Shown piece by piece: positions 32,037 to 39,539 of a DNA stretch of 43,029 bases (position 1 is the first letter of the stretch; each line of letters opens with the position of its first letter). Origin of the DNA: a virus; IMG/VR virus record IMGVR_UViG_3300042544_002266, positions 1 through 43,029 of that record; one strand, given 5' to 3'. The notes beneath the pieces were generated by a model, which did not search any database, had not been told where the DNA came from, and saw only the letters and a list, made by a program, of their open reading frames with translations. Both the position numbers and the translations under genes were made by a program.

Positions 32037-32830
32037 TAAGCTTCTACATAATTTATATCACGTTTATTTTTGAAGAAAAATTCTTTTTTTGCAGTCTCCA
32101 ACCAGAACTTAACTTCATTTTCATTAAGTCTACCGTCTTCAGCATTTCTATAATTCCAAAATAGAGAATCTTCTCTAAAATTAACGTGTTGGTACCCAAC
32201 TCTCGGGATTACCATAATTTTTACACCATTATGTGTTAATCTTAATAAAAATTCATAGGTGAATGTTAACTTAATATTGTCCTTCAATTTACCGTTTTCT
32301 TTTATCACTTCGGTTTTAAAAAGACCTCCACTTGTTTGATAATTTTGATATTCTAAAAGAACTTCATTATCAACATATCCTTGGTTGTCAGTAAATCCAT
32401 AAGCCCAAGCAGATTCATTAGTGTAAGATATGAAAGCACCTTCACTATTAATATCTTTAACAATTGGTAAAAATACGTCCACTGTTGGGTTGTTTTTAAT
32501 GTATTCATTTACAGACGATAACCATACATTTTTAAATTCGTCATCAATTTCTAAAATACTGAACCATTCTGTTGAACAATCTTCAATACCTAAGTTAATT
32601 TGATTACTGAAGCTACTGTCATTAGTTTTATTTTCTAATAACTTAACTTCTAATTTTTGACCAAATTCAAAATTATCTAATTTATTTTTTACGTCCGTCG
32701 GACAAATAATGGTTAAATAAATGTCATTATGAAAATCCTCAATAGATTCTAACGCATTTGATAACATTATTGATTCTTCTTCACCAATTTTGTGGATTGG
32801 TAATAATATTGTTATATTCTTATTGCTCAT
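32036..32830 (-). CDS. Glycosyltransferase family 2-like protein
   Basis: This 264-residue protein has the GT-A fold start I-T-I-L-L-P-I-H-K-I (5-14) followed by a Rossmann-like strand set, then W-F-S-I-L-E-I-D-D-E-F with a D-D at about residue 97 as the sugar-nucleotide/metal site. The rest shows 'sGGLFKtEVI' (receptor side) and a C-terminal helix rich in Lys. It would move a sugar from a nucleotide donor to an unknown acceptor. It overlaps the next glycosyltransferase by 11 bases, so the two probably act together, perhaps on virion proteins, phage DNA or host surface sugars. Confidence 0.8.
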   Translation of the reverse strand: MSNKNITILLPIHKIGEEESIMLSNALESIEDFHNDIYLTIICPTDVKNKLDNFEFGQKLEVKLLENKTNDSSFSNQINLGIEDCSTEWFSILEIDDEFKNVWLSSVNEYIKNNPTVDVFLPIVKDINSEGAFISYTNESAWAYGFTDNQGYVDNEVLLEYQNYQTSGGLFKTEVIKENGKLKDNIKLTFTYEFLLRLTHNGVKIMVIPRVGYQHVNFREDSLFWNYRNAEDGRLNENEVKFWLETAKKEFFFKNKRDINYVEA

Positions 32831-33878
32831 TTTCTTCTGTTTTTAATTTTTCAAGTGCATTTTTTATGGAATCTTTTCTAATTGAGATTAGAGAATTAAA
32901 AATTGCTAATGTATTATTGTTATGAGTTTCTTTATTATACGGTAAAACAGTTTCTCTCATTTTTTCTTTTACTTCACTTGTAAGTTCAACTCCTTCTAAC
33001 CAAGCTAAAATAAATGTTCCTAAAATCTCAACTAATTTATTTATATCGTATGTCCATAAACCGTTTTCACTTAACCAATCCGGTTCGGTATTTGGTATTT
33101 TACCAACTACAGGAACACCACACTTCATAGATTCTAACGGGAAGGTACCGAACGTTGATTCATCATCAACCCATACCGATACCATACATTCTTTTAAGTT
33201 ATCAGCGAATTCGTCATATGACATTTGAACCATATCTCTAAATGTTATCCATCTTAATTGTGGGTATTTAATGTAAAATTCAGAAATAAATTTTCTATGA
33301 ATTAACCTATCTCTACAACTAATAGCAACATATGGTTTCGTTGGTTTGTCACTCGGTGCAAAATTATCACCAATAAAAGGCGGAATTAAGTGAACTAAAC
33401 TTTCAGGAAAATATTCTGAGATGTATTTTTTAGAGGAGTTTGTAGTTGTGATACATTTATCAAAACCATAATCACTCCATCTACTACCAATTGGTAACGT
33501 TTCGAATATGTAATCTTTTTGTTGTACCAAAACAACCTTTACAGACTTAATATTAGCCAATTGAGGTAATACGTTCGAGTAATATTCAGGAACAACAATT
33601 ACATCCTCAACTTTAATTTCAACTTTATCTTCTTTAATTGCAACAACTTCGATGTCATTATATTTGTCACCTAACCATTCTTCGACACCACCATATGTTT
33701 TATCTTCAACTAAAATTTTTACGGTACGACCGTTTTCTTTTAGTGTTAATGCCATATCATAGATATTTTTAACGGCTGCTCTTGCATTGTTTTTAGTGTC
33801 ATATGTTAAAAAATATATGACGTTTTCGTTATTATCAATCCTACTTAGTGAGGATTCTAACTTTTCAAGGTTACTCAT
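32820..33878 (-). CDS. Glycosyltransferase, GT-B type
   Basis: This 352-residue protein has a GT-B layout. Its C-terminal half contains the nucleotide-sugar-binding W-V-D-D-E-S-T-F-G-T-F-P-L-E-S-M-K-C-G-V-P-V-V-G (about 235-260), where 'E..fgt.plEaMacG.PVv' is the family signature. The N-terminal half is a Rossmann-like domain with 'VKILVEDKTYGG'. No transmembrane helix is seen, so it acts in the cytoplasm. It overlaps the GT2 gene by 11 bases and the small upstream gene by 8. Together with the GT at 36722 it makes three glycosyltransferases among structural genes, pointing to glycosylated virions or DNA. Confidence 0.82.
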   Translation of the reverse strand: MSNLEKLESSLSRIDNNENVIYFLTYDTKNNARAAVKNIYDMALTLKENGRTVKILVEDKTYGGVEEWLGDKYNDIEVVAIKEDKVEIKVEDVIVVPEYYSNVLPQLANIKSVKVVLVQQKDYIFETLPIGSRWSDYGFDKCITTTNSSKKYISEYFPESLVHLIPPFIGDNFAPSDKPTKPYVAISCRDRLIHRKFISEFYIKYPQLRWITFRDMVQMSYDEFADNLKECMVSVWVDDESTFGTFPLESMKCGVPVVGKIPNTEPDWLSENGLWTYDINKLVEILGTFILAWLEGVELTSEVKEKMRETVLPYNKETHNNNTLAIFNSLISIRKDSIKNALEKLKTEENEQ

Positions 33879-34158
33879 TTTCTTCTTCTATTAATATGTT
33901 ATTTTTTAGTAGGGTATTGAAAGCAATTCTAAATGAAACTGTTGTTTCTTTTTGTGCAAATAATCCCATTTCTTCATCAGAATCTTCGAATTCATTTAAC
34001 ACTCTCTCAATACACATTTTTATTACTTCGTATTTGAAGATGTTGATTTCAAGAGTTTCTGAATCATCTTCTTCATCTTTAATTGTTTTACCGGTTCTAC
34101 AAACTTCACTAATCGAATCAAGGTCGATGTAATAAAGTTTTCCGAAGACTTCAACCAT
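33871..34158 (-). CDS. Hypothetical protein, 95 aa
   Basis: The family of this 95-residue acidic protein is not recognised. It starts M-V-E-V-F-G-K-L-Y-Y-I-D-L-D-S-I-S-E-V-C and continues with an acidic loop E-E-D-D-S-E, then helices. Its composition is regular and it seems the better frame in the shared region, since the overlapping upstream gene ends there in a Lys/Leu-rich tail. It overlaps the HAD-like gene by 136 bases in another frame on the same strand and the downstream glycosyltransferase by 8 bases. Confidence 0.65.
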   Translation of the reverse strand: MVEVFGKLYYIDLDSISEVCRTGKTIKDEEDDSETLEINIFKYEVIKMCIERVLNEFEDSDEEMGLFAQKETTVSFRIAFNTLLKNNILIEEENE

Positions 34159-34739
34159 AATTTATCTATTTCATTTAATTTATTGATTTCTATAGTATTT
34201 GTAAAGTATTGATTGTACGGAGTGTTAAATTTAATTGCCTTTTTATTTTTTGGGCAAGAATCGATAACTTTTTTATTGTCTGTAATCCATAAATCACATT
34301 TTTTCCAAAGATTGGGTATTTCAGATACTAAAGAAAATTTTATGTTATTTGACATACATCCATTTCTTGAGAGAAAGAAAAGAGTCGCGGCTTTCGCTTT
34401 ACCCAATTCATTAATACCAACTAATGTTATGTTATGTTCCCTGTTCTCGTAAATGAATTCATTAAGATGAATGAATGCATTTTGATAACTTAATGTTGCG
34501 TGTCCAAAAATTTCAATCGGATAATCAATGTATAAAAAATTATCATATTCCTCTTTAGATTGGAATTTATAATAATTTAAAAGATTATCATTTTGGATTA
34601 CACTTTCCTTTCCATACTCAAAAGACTCTCGTTCATCTCCCTCCTCAATTTCTGAGTCGATAAAATAGTCTTGGTAATGGTAATCGAATTTTTGTATGAT
34701 GTTTCTTAAAACACCATCTATGCTTATAAAAATCTCCAT
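34023..34739 (-). CDS. HAD-like nucleotidase-fold protein, probably inactive
   Basis: This 238-residue protein resembles the 5'(3')-deoxyribonucleotidase branch of the HAD fold. The start I-F-I-S6-I-D8-G-V-L-R matches D-x-D-G-(V/T) but the nucleophile Asp is Ser. K114 in E-L-G-K-A-K-A-A-T fits the conserved Lys, and W-I-T-D154-N-K with K-A-I-K-F-N-T-P-Y-N (168-177) fits the end motif. With Asp replaced it is likely a non-catalytic relative. The last about 45 residues lie in the overlap with the next gene. A late, structural-block location suggests a binding or regulatory role; this is inference. Confidence 0.65.
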   Translation of the reverse strand: MEIFISIDGVLRNIIQKFDYHYQDYFIDSEIEEGDERESFEYGKESVIQNDNLLNYYKFQSKEEYDNFLYIDYPIEIFGHATLSYQNAFIHLNEFIYENREHNITLVGINELGKAKAATLFFLSRNGCMSNNIKFSLVSEIPNLWKKCDLWITDNKKVIDSCPKNKKAIKFNTPYNQYFTNTIEINKLNEIDKLWLKSSENFITSTLIRLVKFVEPVKQLKMKKMIQKLLKSTSSNTK

Positions 34740-34779
34740 AAATAAAATATAACAATCCGAATGTTATAAGTAAACAATA

Positions 34780-34811
34780 AACCCACATCATTATGATAAA
34801 CGATGTGGGTT
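34780..34811 (-). terminator. Hairpin downstream of phoH
   Basis: A 10-bp inverted repeat AACCCACATC (34780-34789) with GATGTGGGTT (34802-34811). On the minus strand it is followed by T-rich TTTATTGTTT. It separates the phoH gene from the HAD-like gene. Confidence 0.65.
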
Positions 34812-34853
34812 ATACTAACAAATCTTATGTTAGTGTGCTAAATTATGTTATTA

Positions 34854-35564
34854 TTATTCGTATCTTTCTAAAATTTCAGAAATGATTGGGTTTCTAACAA
34901 TGTCTTGGTTACCAAATTCGAATACTCCGATACCTCTAACATCTCCTAATCTTTTCTTCGCATCATATAAACCGGATTTGGTTTTGTCTTTAAATTTATC
35001 CGATTGTTCCAAATCACCCGATAAAAAGAATTTTGAATTAAATCCAATACGAGTCAACAATAGTTTAATTTGTGCAGGTGTAGCATTTTGAGCCTCTTCG
35101 AACACTAAAATAGTATTGTCAACATTCCATCCTCTCATATACGCTAAAGCAGCAACCTCAATAAAACCTTCATCTTTTAAGGCTTCTCTCGCTTCTTTAC
35201 CAATTATCTTATTTAAAAGATAATATGACGGATAAATGTATGGGTCTAATTTTTCTTCTAAACCACCGGGTAATGAACCTAACTTCTCTTCAGCCTCAAC
35301 CGCCGGTCTAACAATGATAATTTTCTCATATTTGTTAGAGTCGTCCCAAAGTAAATCTACAGCTCTTTTCATTGCTATGTAAGATTTACCAACCCCTGCA
35401 GGTCCAAAACAAAGGGTGATTTGATTTTCACCAAGTATTTTCCAGTATTCTTCTTGATTTTTAGTTAAGAATTTTTCTTTAGGTCGTTTAATGAGTTCTC
35501 TAATTCTCTGTTTAGGTAGTGTTTTCTTATCTTCTTGGACGGTTTTTACTTTTTGTTTCAACAA
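34854..35564 (-). CDS. phoH: PhoH-like ATPase
   Basis: This 236-residue protein is a PhoH-family P-loop ATPase. It has Walker A G-P-A-G-V-G-K-S (54-61), the R-P-A-V-E-A-E-E-K-L-G-S-L-P-G-G segment (86-101) typical of the family, and Walker B T-I-L-V-F-E-E-A-Q-N (151-160), where the usual first Asp is Glu. PhoH-like genes are common in phages; their role in infection is unclear, possibly RNA metabolism. It starts at TTG (35564), preceded by A-G-G-A-G five bases away, the only clear Shine-Dalgarno of the genes inspected here. A hairpin follows. Confidence 0.9.
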   Translation of the reverse strand: MLKQKVKTVQEDKKTLPKQRIRELIKRPKEKFLTKNQEEYWKILGENQITLCFGPAGVGKSYIAMKRAVDLLWDDSNKYEKIIIVRPAVEAEEKLGSLPGGLEEKLDPYIYPSYYLLNKIIGKEAREALKDEGFIEVAALAYMRGWNVDNTILVFEEAQNATPAQIKLLLTRIGFNSKFFLSGDLEQSDKFKDKTKSGLYDAKKRLGDVRGIGVFEFGNQDIVRNPIISEILERYE

Positions 35565-35576
35565 AATATCTCCTAT
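35562..35576 (-). promoter_or_regulatory. Shine-Dalgarno with TTG start before phoH
   Basis: On the minus strand AGGAG lies about 5 bases before the TTG start of phoH. Nearly all other starts here have A-rich leaders and no such sequence. A TATTTATC element (near 35597-35604) lies further upstream. Confidence 0.6.
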
Positions 35577-35609
35577 TTAATTTGTATATTATTTTATGAT
35601 AAATATCAT

Positions 35610-36245
35610 TTAATTACCTGTAGAACCAAATCCACCATCACCTCTTTCAGTATTTGATAATTCATTAGATTCAACCATTCTTATTTGTGGATAAGGTAAA
35701 ATAATGATTTGTGCACCTCTGTCACCAACCTTATATTTTACTGAATCCAACCCATTGGTTTTTTTGAAAGTGGCTTGTAATTCACCTCTATACCCACTAT
35801 CAATTACACCGACACAATTTGATAATATCAAATCCTGATTGCGAACCGATGACCTCGGGAACACTAAACCAACATATCCTTTAGGGATTTCTAATGCAAT
35901 ACCAAAACCATATGATACACTAAATGACGTGTTTTCAATTTCTCTTGTTATCGTTAAATCCATACCCGCATCACCATCCTTTGAGTAGGATGGGATAACG
36001 GCTTCAGGTACTAATTTTTTAACTTTAACTTGTGTGAAAAATGTAGGTTGTGTTGGGGGATTAATTGATGCGTTTTCCATCATCTCCTTTTCCACATCCT
36101 TATTTAAAGAAACCAATACGTGATTTAAAGTTTGAATGAAATTCTCATCCAATTCGTCAGAATCATCTACTTCCGAATCTTCACTTATTTCACTATTAAG
36201 TTCCATTAACTTATTGATATAATCTTGGACTTTATCTTTTTCCAT
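35610..36245 (-). CDS. dut: dUTPase with N-terminal extension
   Basis: This 211-residue protein carries all five trimeric dUTPase motifs: D-A-G-M-D-L (92-97), P-R-S-S-V (130-134), G-V-I-D-S-G-Y-R-G-E-L (146-156), R-G-A-Q-I (176-180) and R-G-D-G-G-F-G-S-T-G (201-210). The enzyme converts dUTP to dUMP, keeping uracil out of DNA and supplying dUMP for thymidylate synthesis along with the dCMP deaminase. Unusual is an acidic helical N-terminal extension of about 70 residues, absent from typical 140-150-residue dUTPases. It may add a binding function. A small unknown gene lies 4 bases upstream. Confidence 0.94.
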   Translation of the reverse strand: MEKDKVQDYINKLMELNSEISEDSEVDDSDELDENFIQTLNHVLVSLNKDVEKEMMENASINPPTQPTFFTQVKVKKLVPEAVIPSYSKDGDAGMDLTITREIENTSFSVSYGFGIALEIPKGYVGLVFPRSSVRNQDLILSNCVGVIDSGYRGELQATFKKTNGLDSVKYKVGDRGAQIIILPYPQIRMVESNELSNTERGDGGFGSTGN

Positions 36246-36249
36246 AATA

Positions 36250-36465
36250 TTAATTACTTCGTTTTTCTGAAATCCATTTATCTAATGCCTTAATTCTTTT
36301 TTTAAGGTCTTCGTCTTGGGGTCTTAAACAAATCTCAACGAACAAATCCGTGATTCTGACTAATTCCTCTAATGTAACTGTAACACCAACAGATTGTACA
36401 TATTCCAAAGCCATCTTGCTTTGTGATTGACGCATAATCTGTATTTCACGACTGTAGAATTCCAT
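36250..36465 (-). CDS. Small hypothetical protein, 71 aa
   Basis: This 71-residue, mainly helical protein is not recognised. It contains L-E-E-L-V-R-I-T-D-L-F-V-E-I-C-L-R-P and a Lys-rich end (A-L-D-K-W-I-S-E-K-R). It lies 4 bases before the dUTPase start and 13 bases after the upstream small gene, so it belongs to the same operon. Its start region is A/T-rich with no Shine-Dalgarno. Confidence 0.6.
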   Translation of the reverse strand: MEFYSREIQIMRQSQSKMALEYVQSVGVTVTLEELVRITDLFVEICLRPQDEDLKKRIKALDKWISEKRSN

Positions 36466-36478
36466 TTTTTATTTTTTA

Positions 36479-36709
36479 TTATTTGTAATATTCAGGAGTA
36501 TTTTTTTCGTCGATTACACATTCAATCGGCATCTTAACCACGCTTAAACTTTCACTTCCGCGAATGTCACCGGAACGATATTTTCCTGCCACGATTGTTG
36601 CTTCTTCAACTGATTCTGCTTGAAGGACGTACTTAACTTTTTTAATACGTGGGTTACCTTCTCTGTCCATTTGTTCGGTCTCATAACCGATAGTTACTAA
36701 GTAATACAT
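36479..36709 (-). CDS. Small protein, possibly DUF4494-like
   Basis: This 76-residue protein begins with M-Y-Y-L-V-T-I-G-Y-E-T and shows K-V-K-Y-V-L-Q-A-E-S-V-E-E-A-T, a strand-helix pattern reminiscent of DUF4494 proteins found in Bacteroidota and their phages. The match is loose and by eye. It is an independent, short ORF between a glycosyltransferase and the small 71-residue gene, with 13-base spacing on each side, consistent with one operon. Function is unknown. Confidence 0.55.
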   Translation of the reverse strand: MYYLVTIGYETEQMDREGNPRIKKVKYVLQAESVEEATIVAGKYRSGDIRGSESLSVVKMPIECVIDEKNTPEYYK

Positions 36710-36721
36710 AATTGTTGTTTT

Positions 36722-37951
36722 TTATTTGTTAATAATTGATTTGAAAAATTCTGCTCTATTTTTATTGACTGTGTTTAAAGAATATGTGTCTTTTACAGTT
36801 TCGTAAAGTCTATTCCCTAAATCCTCAACCATATTAGGATTCTCAACTAATTTTTTCATATGTTGAGCCCATTGTTTGTGATTTTTTCTTGGCGAAACCA
36901 AAAGAGCGTTTCCCTTATTATTGAAAACACCTTGGTCTACCGCACTCACTAAATCAATTGTGTATGGGTCACACTCACTTGCAATAATTGCTTTTTTATG
37001 AAAACCTGCCTCAATAACTTTTAATTGTGATTTATTTCCATTAAATAAACTTTCAACTACAGGTGCTAAAGATACATCGAATAAATTATAATTCGTTGCA
37101 TATTTTGATATTTCTCTTGTCCATCTTCTTCTATATGGTTCATTAATATCGTTGTATTCTTCTTCCTTAAATGTTAATAAGAAATTTTTATATTCTTCAG
37201 ATAATATTTTGTAGTCATCTGTGAAGATTTTTTCATACTGATACCATACGGTTTCCATTGGTTTAATTTGTCTTTGTTTAATCTCTCCGGTTTGTTCGTT
37301 AATCTCATTAACGTTACCTCTTAAATCAAATCCACAAAGGACAAATTGTACTTTATCTTTAAATGTATGTAATGTACTTGAAATACCACTTTTAATTAAT
37401 TCTAAATCGTGGAAGTGCGATGAACCACCTAACCAACCAAATCTAACTTTGTCTGATTTTTCGGGATTAGGTTTAAATTGTGATTCAGTTTCGTCAACGG
37501 CATTTGGGAATACTAAAACATTCTTAACTCCCAATTTTTTCATAATGGTATCTCTAAAAACAGGAGTAGTTGTGGTTACATAATCTGCGGCTCTTAATAA
37601 TTGAACTTTCTTTTTATGAGTTTCACTTTTAATGATTTGTCTAAACATTGGGTGTCTGTGGTCAGGTTCCCAATAATCATCAATATCCACAACTACAAGG
37701 ATACCCTTTTTCTTTAACCATTCAATTCTTTGAATATTCTTTTCGAATGGTACGTTGTTGTGAATAAAGCTATGAAGAACAACAACATCGTAGTTATCGA
37801 ATTCAGAATCATTATCTTCGACACTATATTTGATATCGATATGAAAGTCGTTTCCGTAATTTTCTTGTAAATGGGTATAAGGTCCCATAATCCTAAATTT
37901 ACCGACACCATATTGGTCAGAAGGTACTGCTAAAATTCTAATTTTTGACAT
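36722..37951 (-). CDS. Glycosyltransferase family 4-like protein
   Basis: This 409-residue protein has a GT-B layout: an N-terminal Rossmann start (I-R-I-L-A-V-P-S-D-Q-Y-G-V-G-K-F-R), a V-V-D-I-D-D-Y-W strand with Asp-rich patch near 90, N-A-V-D-E and V-R-F-G-W-L-G-G-S-S-H (about 170-180), and the C-terminal helices with S-L-A-P and V-I-E-A-G-F-H-K-K-A-I-I-A-S-E. Such enzymes build sugar chains using nucleotide-sugar donors. It is the third glycosyltransferase in the minus-strand block; no membrane segment is seen. It could decorate virion proteins or capsule-like surfaces. Confidence 0.8.
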   Translation of the reverse strand: MSKIRILAVPSDQYGVGKFRIMGPYTHLQENYGNDFHIDIKYSVEDNDSEFDNYDVVVLHSFIHNNVPFEKNIQRIEWLKKKGILVVVDIDDYWEPDHRHPMFRQIIKSETHKKKVQLLRAADYVTTTTPVFRDTIMKKLGVKNVLVFPNAVDETESQFKPNPEKSDKVRFGWLGGSSHFHDLELIKSGISSTLHTFKDKVQFVLCGFDLRGNVNEINEQTGEIKQRQIKPMETVWYQYEKIFTDDYKILSEEYKNFLLTFKEEEYNDINEPYRRRWTREISKYATNYNLFDVSLAPVVESLFNGNKSQLKVIEAGFHKKAIIASECDPYTIDLVSAVDQGVFNNKGNALLVSPRKNHKQWAQHMKKLVENPNMVEDLGNRLYETVKDTYSLNTVNKNRAEFFKSIINK

Positions 37952-38016
37952 AATTTAATATTCCCACTTATGTTGGGTTATATCAAAAATATAATGAAAA
38001 AAAATGAAAAAACAAA

Positions 38017-38610
38017 TTACTTGGACTTATTTACTCCAGTAATTTTTCCTTTAAAGATAGAATCCCCAACCTTTAACACAAGATTCTCATTAATTGATTG
38101 TGTTTGTTGAGCCGTTAGAATTTGACTTAGTTTTTCATCCATCACCTTACGAACAGTATTTTCAATCAAAGTAGCTAACGCATTCATATTCACACCACTA
38201 TTTCCTGTTGGGGCTGTTTGTGTTTGTTTTTTAGGTGCTGATTGTTTAGATTGAATCCCTTCTTGTTCCATTAAACGTTTGGCCCCTTTTACAAAATCCA
38301 TATCTAAACTATCATTCAAAGATATTTGAGGTATTGGGTTTTCTCTCATAGCCTTTTTAATTGCTTCAGGTAATTTCGATTGTTCAATCTTATCAAGACT
38401 TGGAGTGCCGACAGGTCTTGTATTAACAACTGGTTGTTGATATTCTTCAGAAATGTATCCGGTATCTTCAGAAGGTGCCATTAATCTACTCTCATCGATA
38501 TTACCCTTCTCGTAGTTGCCCGTATCAACTTTATTCATTACTTTTTTAGCTTGAACTAATTTTGACATTAGGTCATTCGCCGATATTGGTCCGTTATTTA
38601 ATTTTGACAT
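38017..38610 (-). CDS. Virion-associated protein, 197 aa (family unknown)
   Basis: I do not recognise this 197-residue protein. It is helical and polar, with a Lys/Gln-rich section (K-Q-S-A-P-K-K-Q-T-Q) in the middle and a C-terminal helix with V-N-M-N-A-L-A-T-L-I-E-N-T-V-R-K-V-M-D-E-K-L. It has the motif TATTTATA only 2 bases before the ATG, the closest spacing in the window. It follows the WYL-like gene and precedes a glycosyltransferase. Late structural protein by context. Confidence 0.6.
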   Translation of the reverse strand: MSKLNNGPISANDLMSKLVQAKKVMNKVDTGNYEKGNIDESRLMAPSEDTGYISEEYQQPVVNTRPVGTPSLDKIEQSKLPEAIKKAMRENPIPQISLNDSLDMDFVKGAKRLMEQEGIQSKQSAPKKQTQTAPTGNSGVNMNALATLIENTVRKVMDEKLSQILTAQQTQSINENLVLKVGDSIFKGKITGVNKSK

Positions 38611-38612
38611 AC

Positions 38613-38620
38613 TATAAATA
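38613..38620 (-). promoter_or_regulatory. TATTTATA motif, minus strand
   Basis: ATATTTATA ends 2 bases before the ATG at 38610 on the minus strand, so any mRNA would start at the ATG itself or inside the first codons. Confidence 0.6.
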
Positions 38621-38630
38621 TATTTTTTAT

Positions 38631-39539
38631 TTATGAATTTATCAAGATTTTAAATCTTTTAATTGCTTCTGATAAATTCTCAGGTGTTTGATTTGTTTGA
38701 GTCTCATCCTGAATTTTCACATTGTCTTGTGACATTAAAGTATCTAACTCATTTCTTGAAGACTTATCAAAACTGGCTCTTGTTCCTTCGCCAGGTCTCT
38801 CGTTACCACTAACTTGTCTTTGGTAGTTTTTCCAATCACCTTCTTTTTTACTATATAAATCTTTAACGGCAGTTTCATAATCTTGTTTGTTTATGACTTT
38901 CTGTCCGTTAACGTCTTGTATCTTATTTTTTAAAGTATTGTAAATCTCTTGACCATACTTTGGTTCGGAGGCTTTAGGTTTTTCAATCACTTTATCAACT
39001 TGTGGCGTTGGTGGTACAGATGCTGGTGGTGTAACCTCAGGTTTTGCTTGAGGTGTTGGTTTAGTAACTACTTTTTTAGGTTGTGGAGGTGCTGGTTGAG
39101 TTATTTGGTCTTTTTTAAATCTTGGGTCATCTTCAAACCAATATGGTGAGAAAACGTCAACTTGACTTAATGACTTCATAGCGTTTGGTGCTTTACCTTT
39201 TTGATAATCGGGTAGGTCAGTTAATTTAAATGGATTTAAACCTGGTTTTGTTTTTACTTCTTTAACCCTATCAAGTCTAAACATTTTCCAACCCGGTAAT
39301 CCTTTTTTCGAAGCACCTTTAAAAACATAAGCCCAAAATACTTTATTGCCTGATTTAGAATTTGTTCCTAAAACTACAGGTTCGATATCGTATCTAACAC
39401 CAGATAATACTTCATCGGATGGACCTCTATAATCAATTGTAATTGGTTTCCTTTCACTAATGGCGTTTCTAATCAGCAGAGTTTTAGTATCTGTCTGTTC
39501 GTTTAATAATAATTCTAATATGTTAGAGATAATACCCAT
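38631..39539 (-). CDS. Phage protein with WYL-like domain
   Basis: Residues about 20-97 of this 302-residue protein match the WYL layout: I-R-N-A-I-S-E-R-K-P-I-T-I-D-Y, then V-R-Y-D-I-E-P-V-V-L-G, V-F-W-A-Y-V-F, and G-W-K-M-F-R-L-D-R-V. WYL domains sense ligands such as nucleic acids and are usually part of transcription regulators with an HTH domain. Here no HTH is found; the rest is Pro/Lys-rich and disordered with a Gln/Thr-rich end. It is embedded in structural genes and its start abuts the 219-residue repeat protein gene. The unusual context makes a virion-linked role possible. Confidence 0.6.
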   Translation of the reverse strand: MGIISNILELLLNEQTDTKTLLIRNAISERKPITIDYRGPSDEVLSGVRYDIEPVVLGTNSKSGNKVFWAYVFKGASKKGLPGWKMFRLDRVKEVKTKPGLNPFKLTDLPDYQKGKAPNAMKSLSQVDVFSPYWFEDDPRFKKDQITQPAPPQPKKVVTKPTPQAKPEVTPPASVPPTPQVDKVIEKPKASEPKYGQEIYNTLKNKIQDVNGQKVINKQDYETAVKDLYSKKEGDWKNYQRQVSGNERPGEGTRASFDKSSRNELDTLMSQDNVKIQDETQTNQTPENLSEAIKRFKILINS

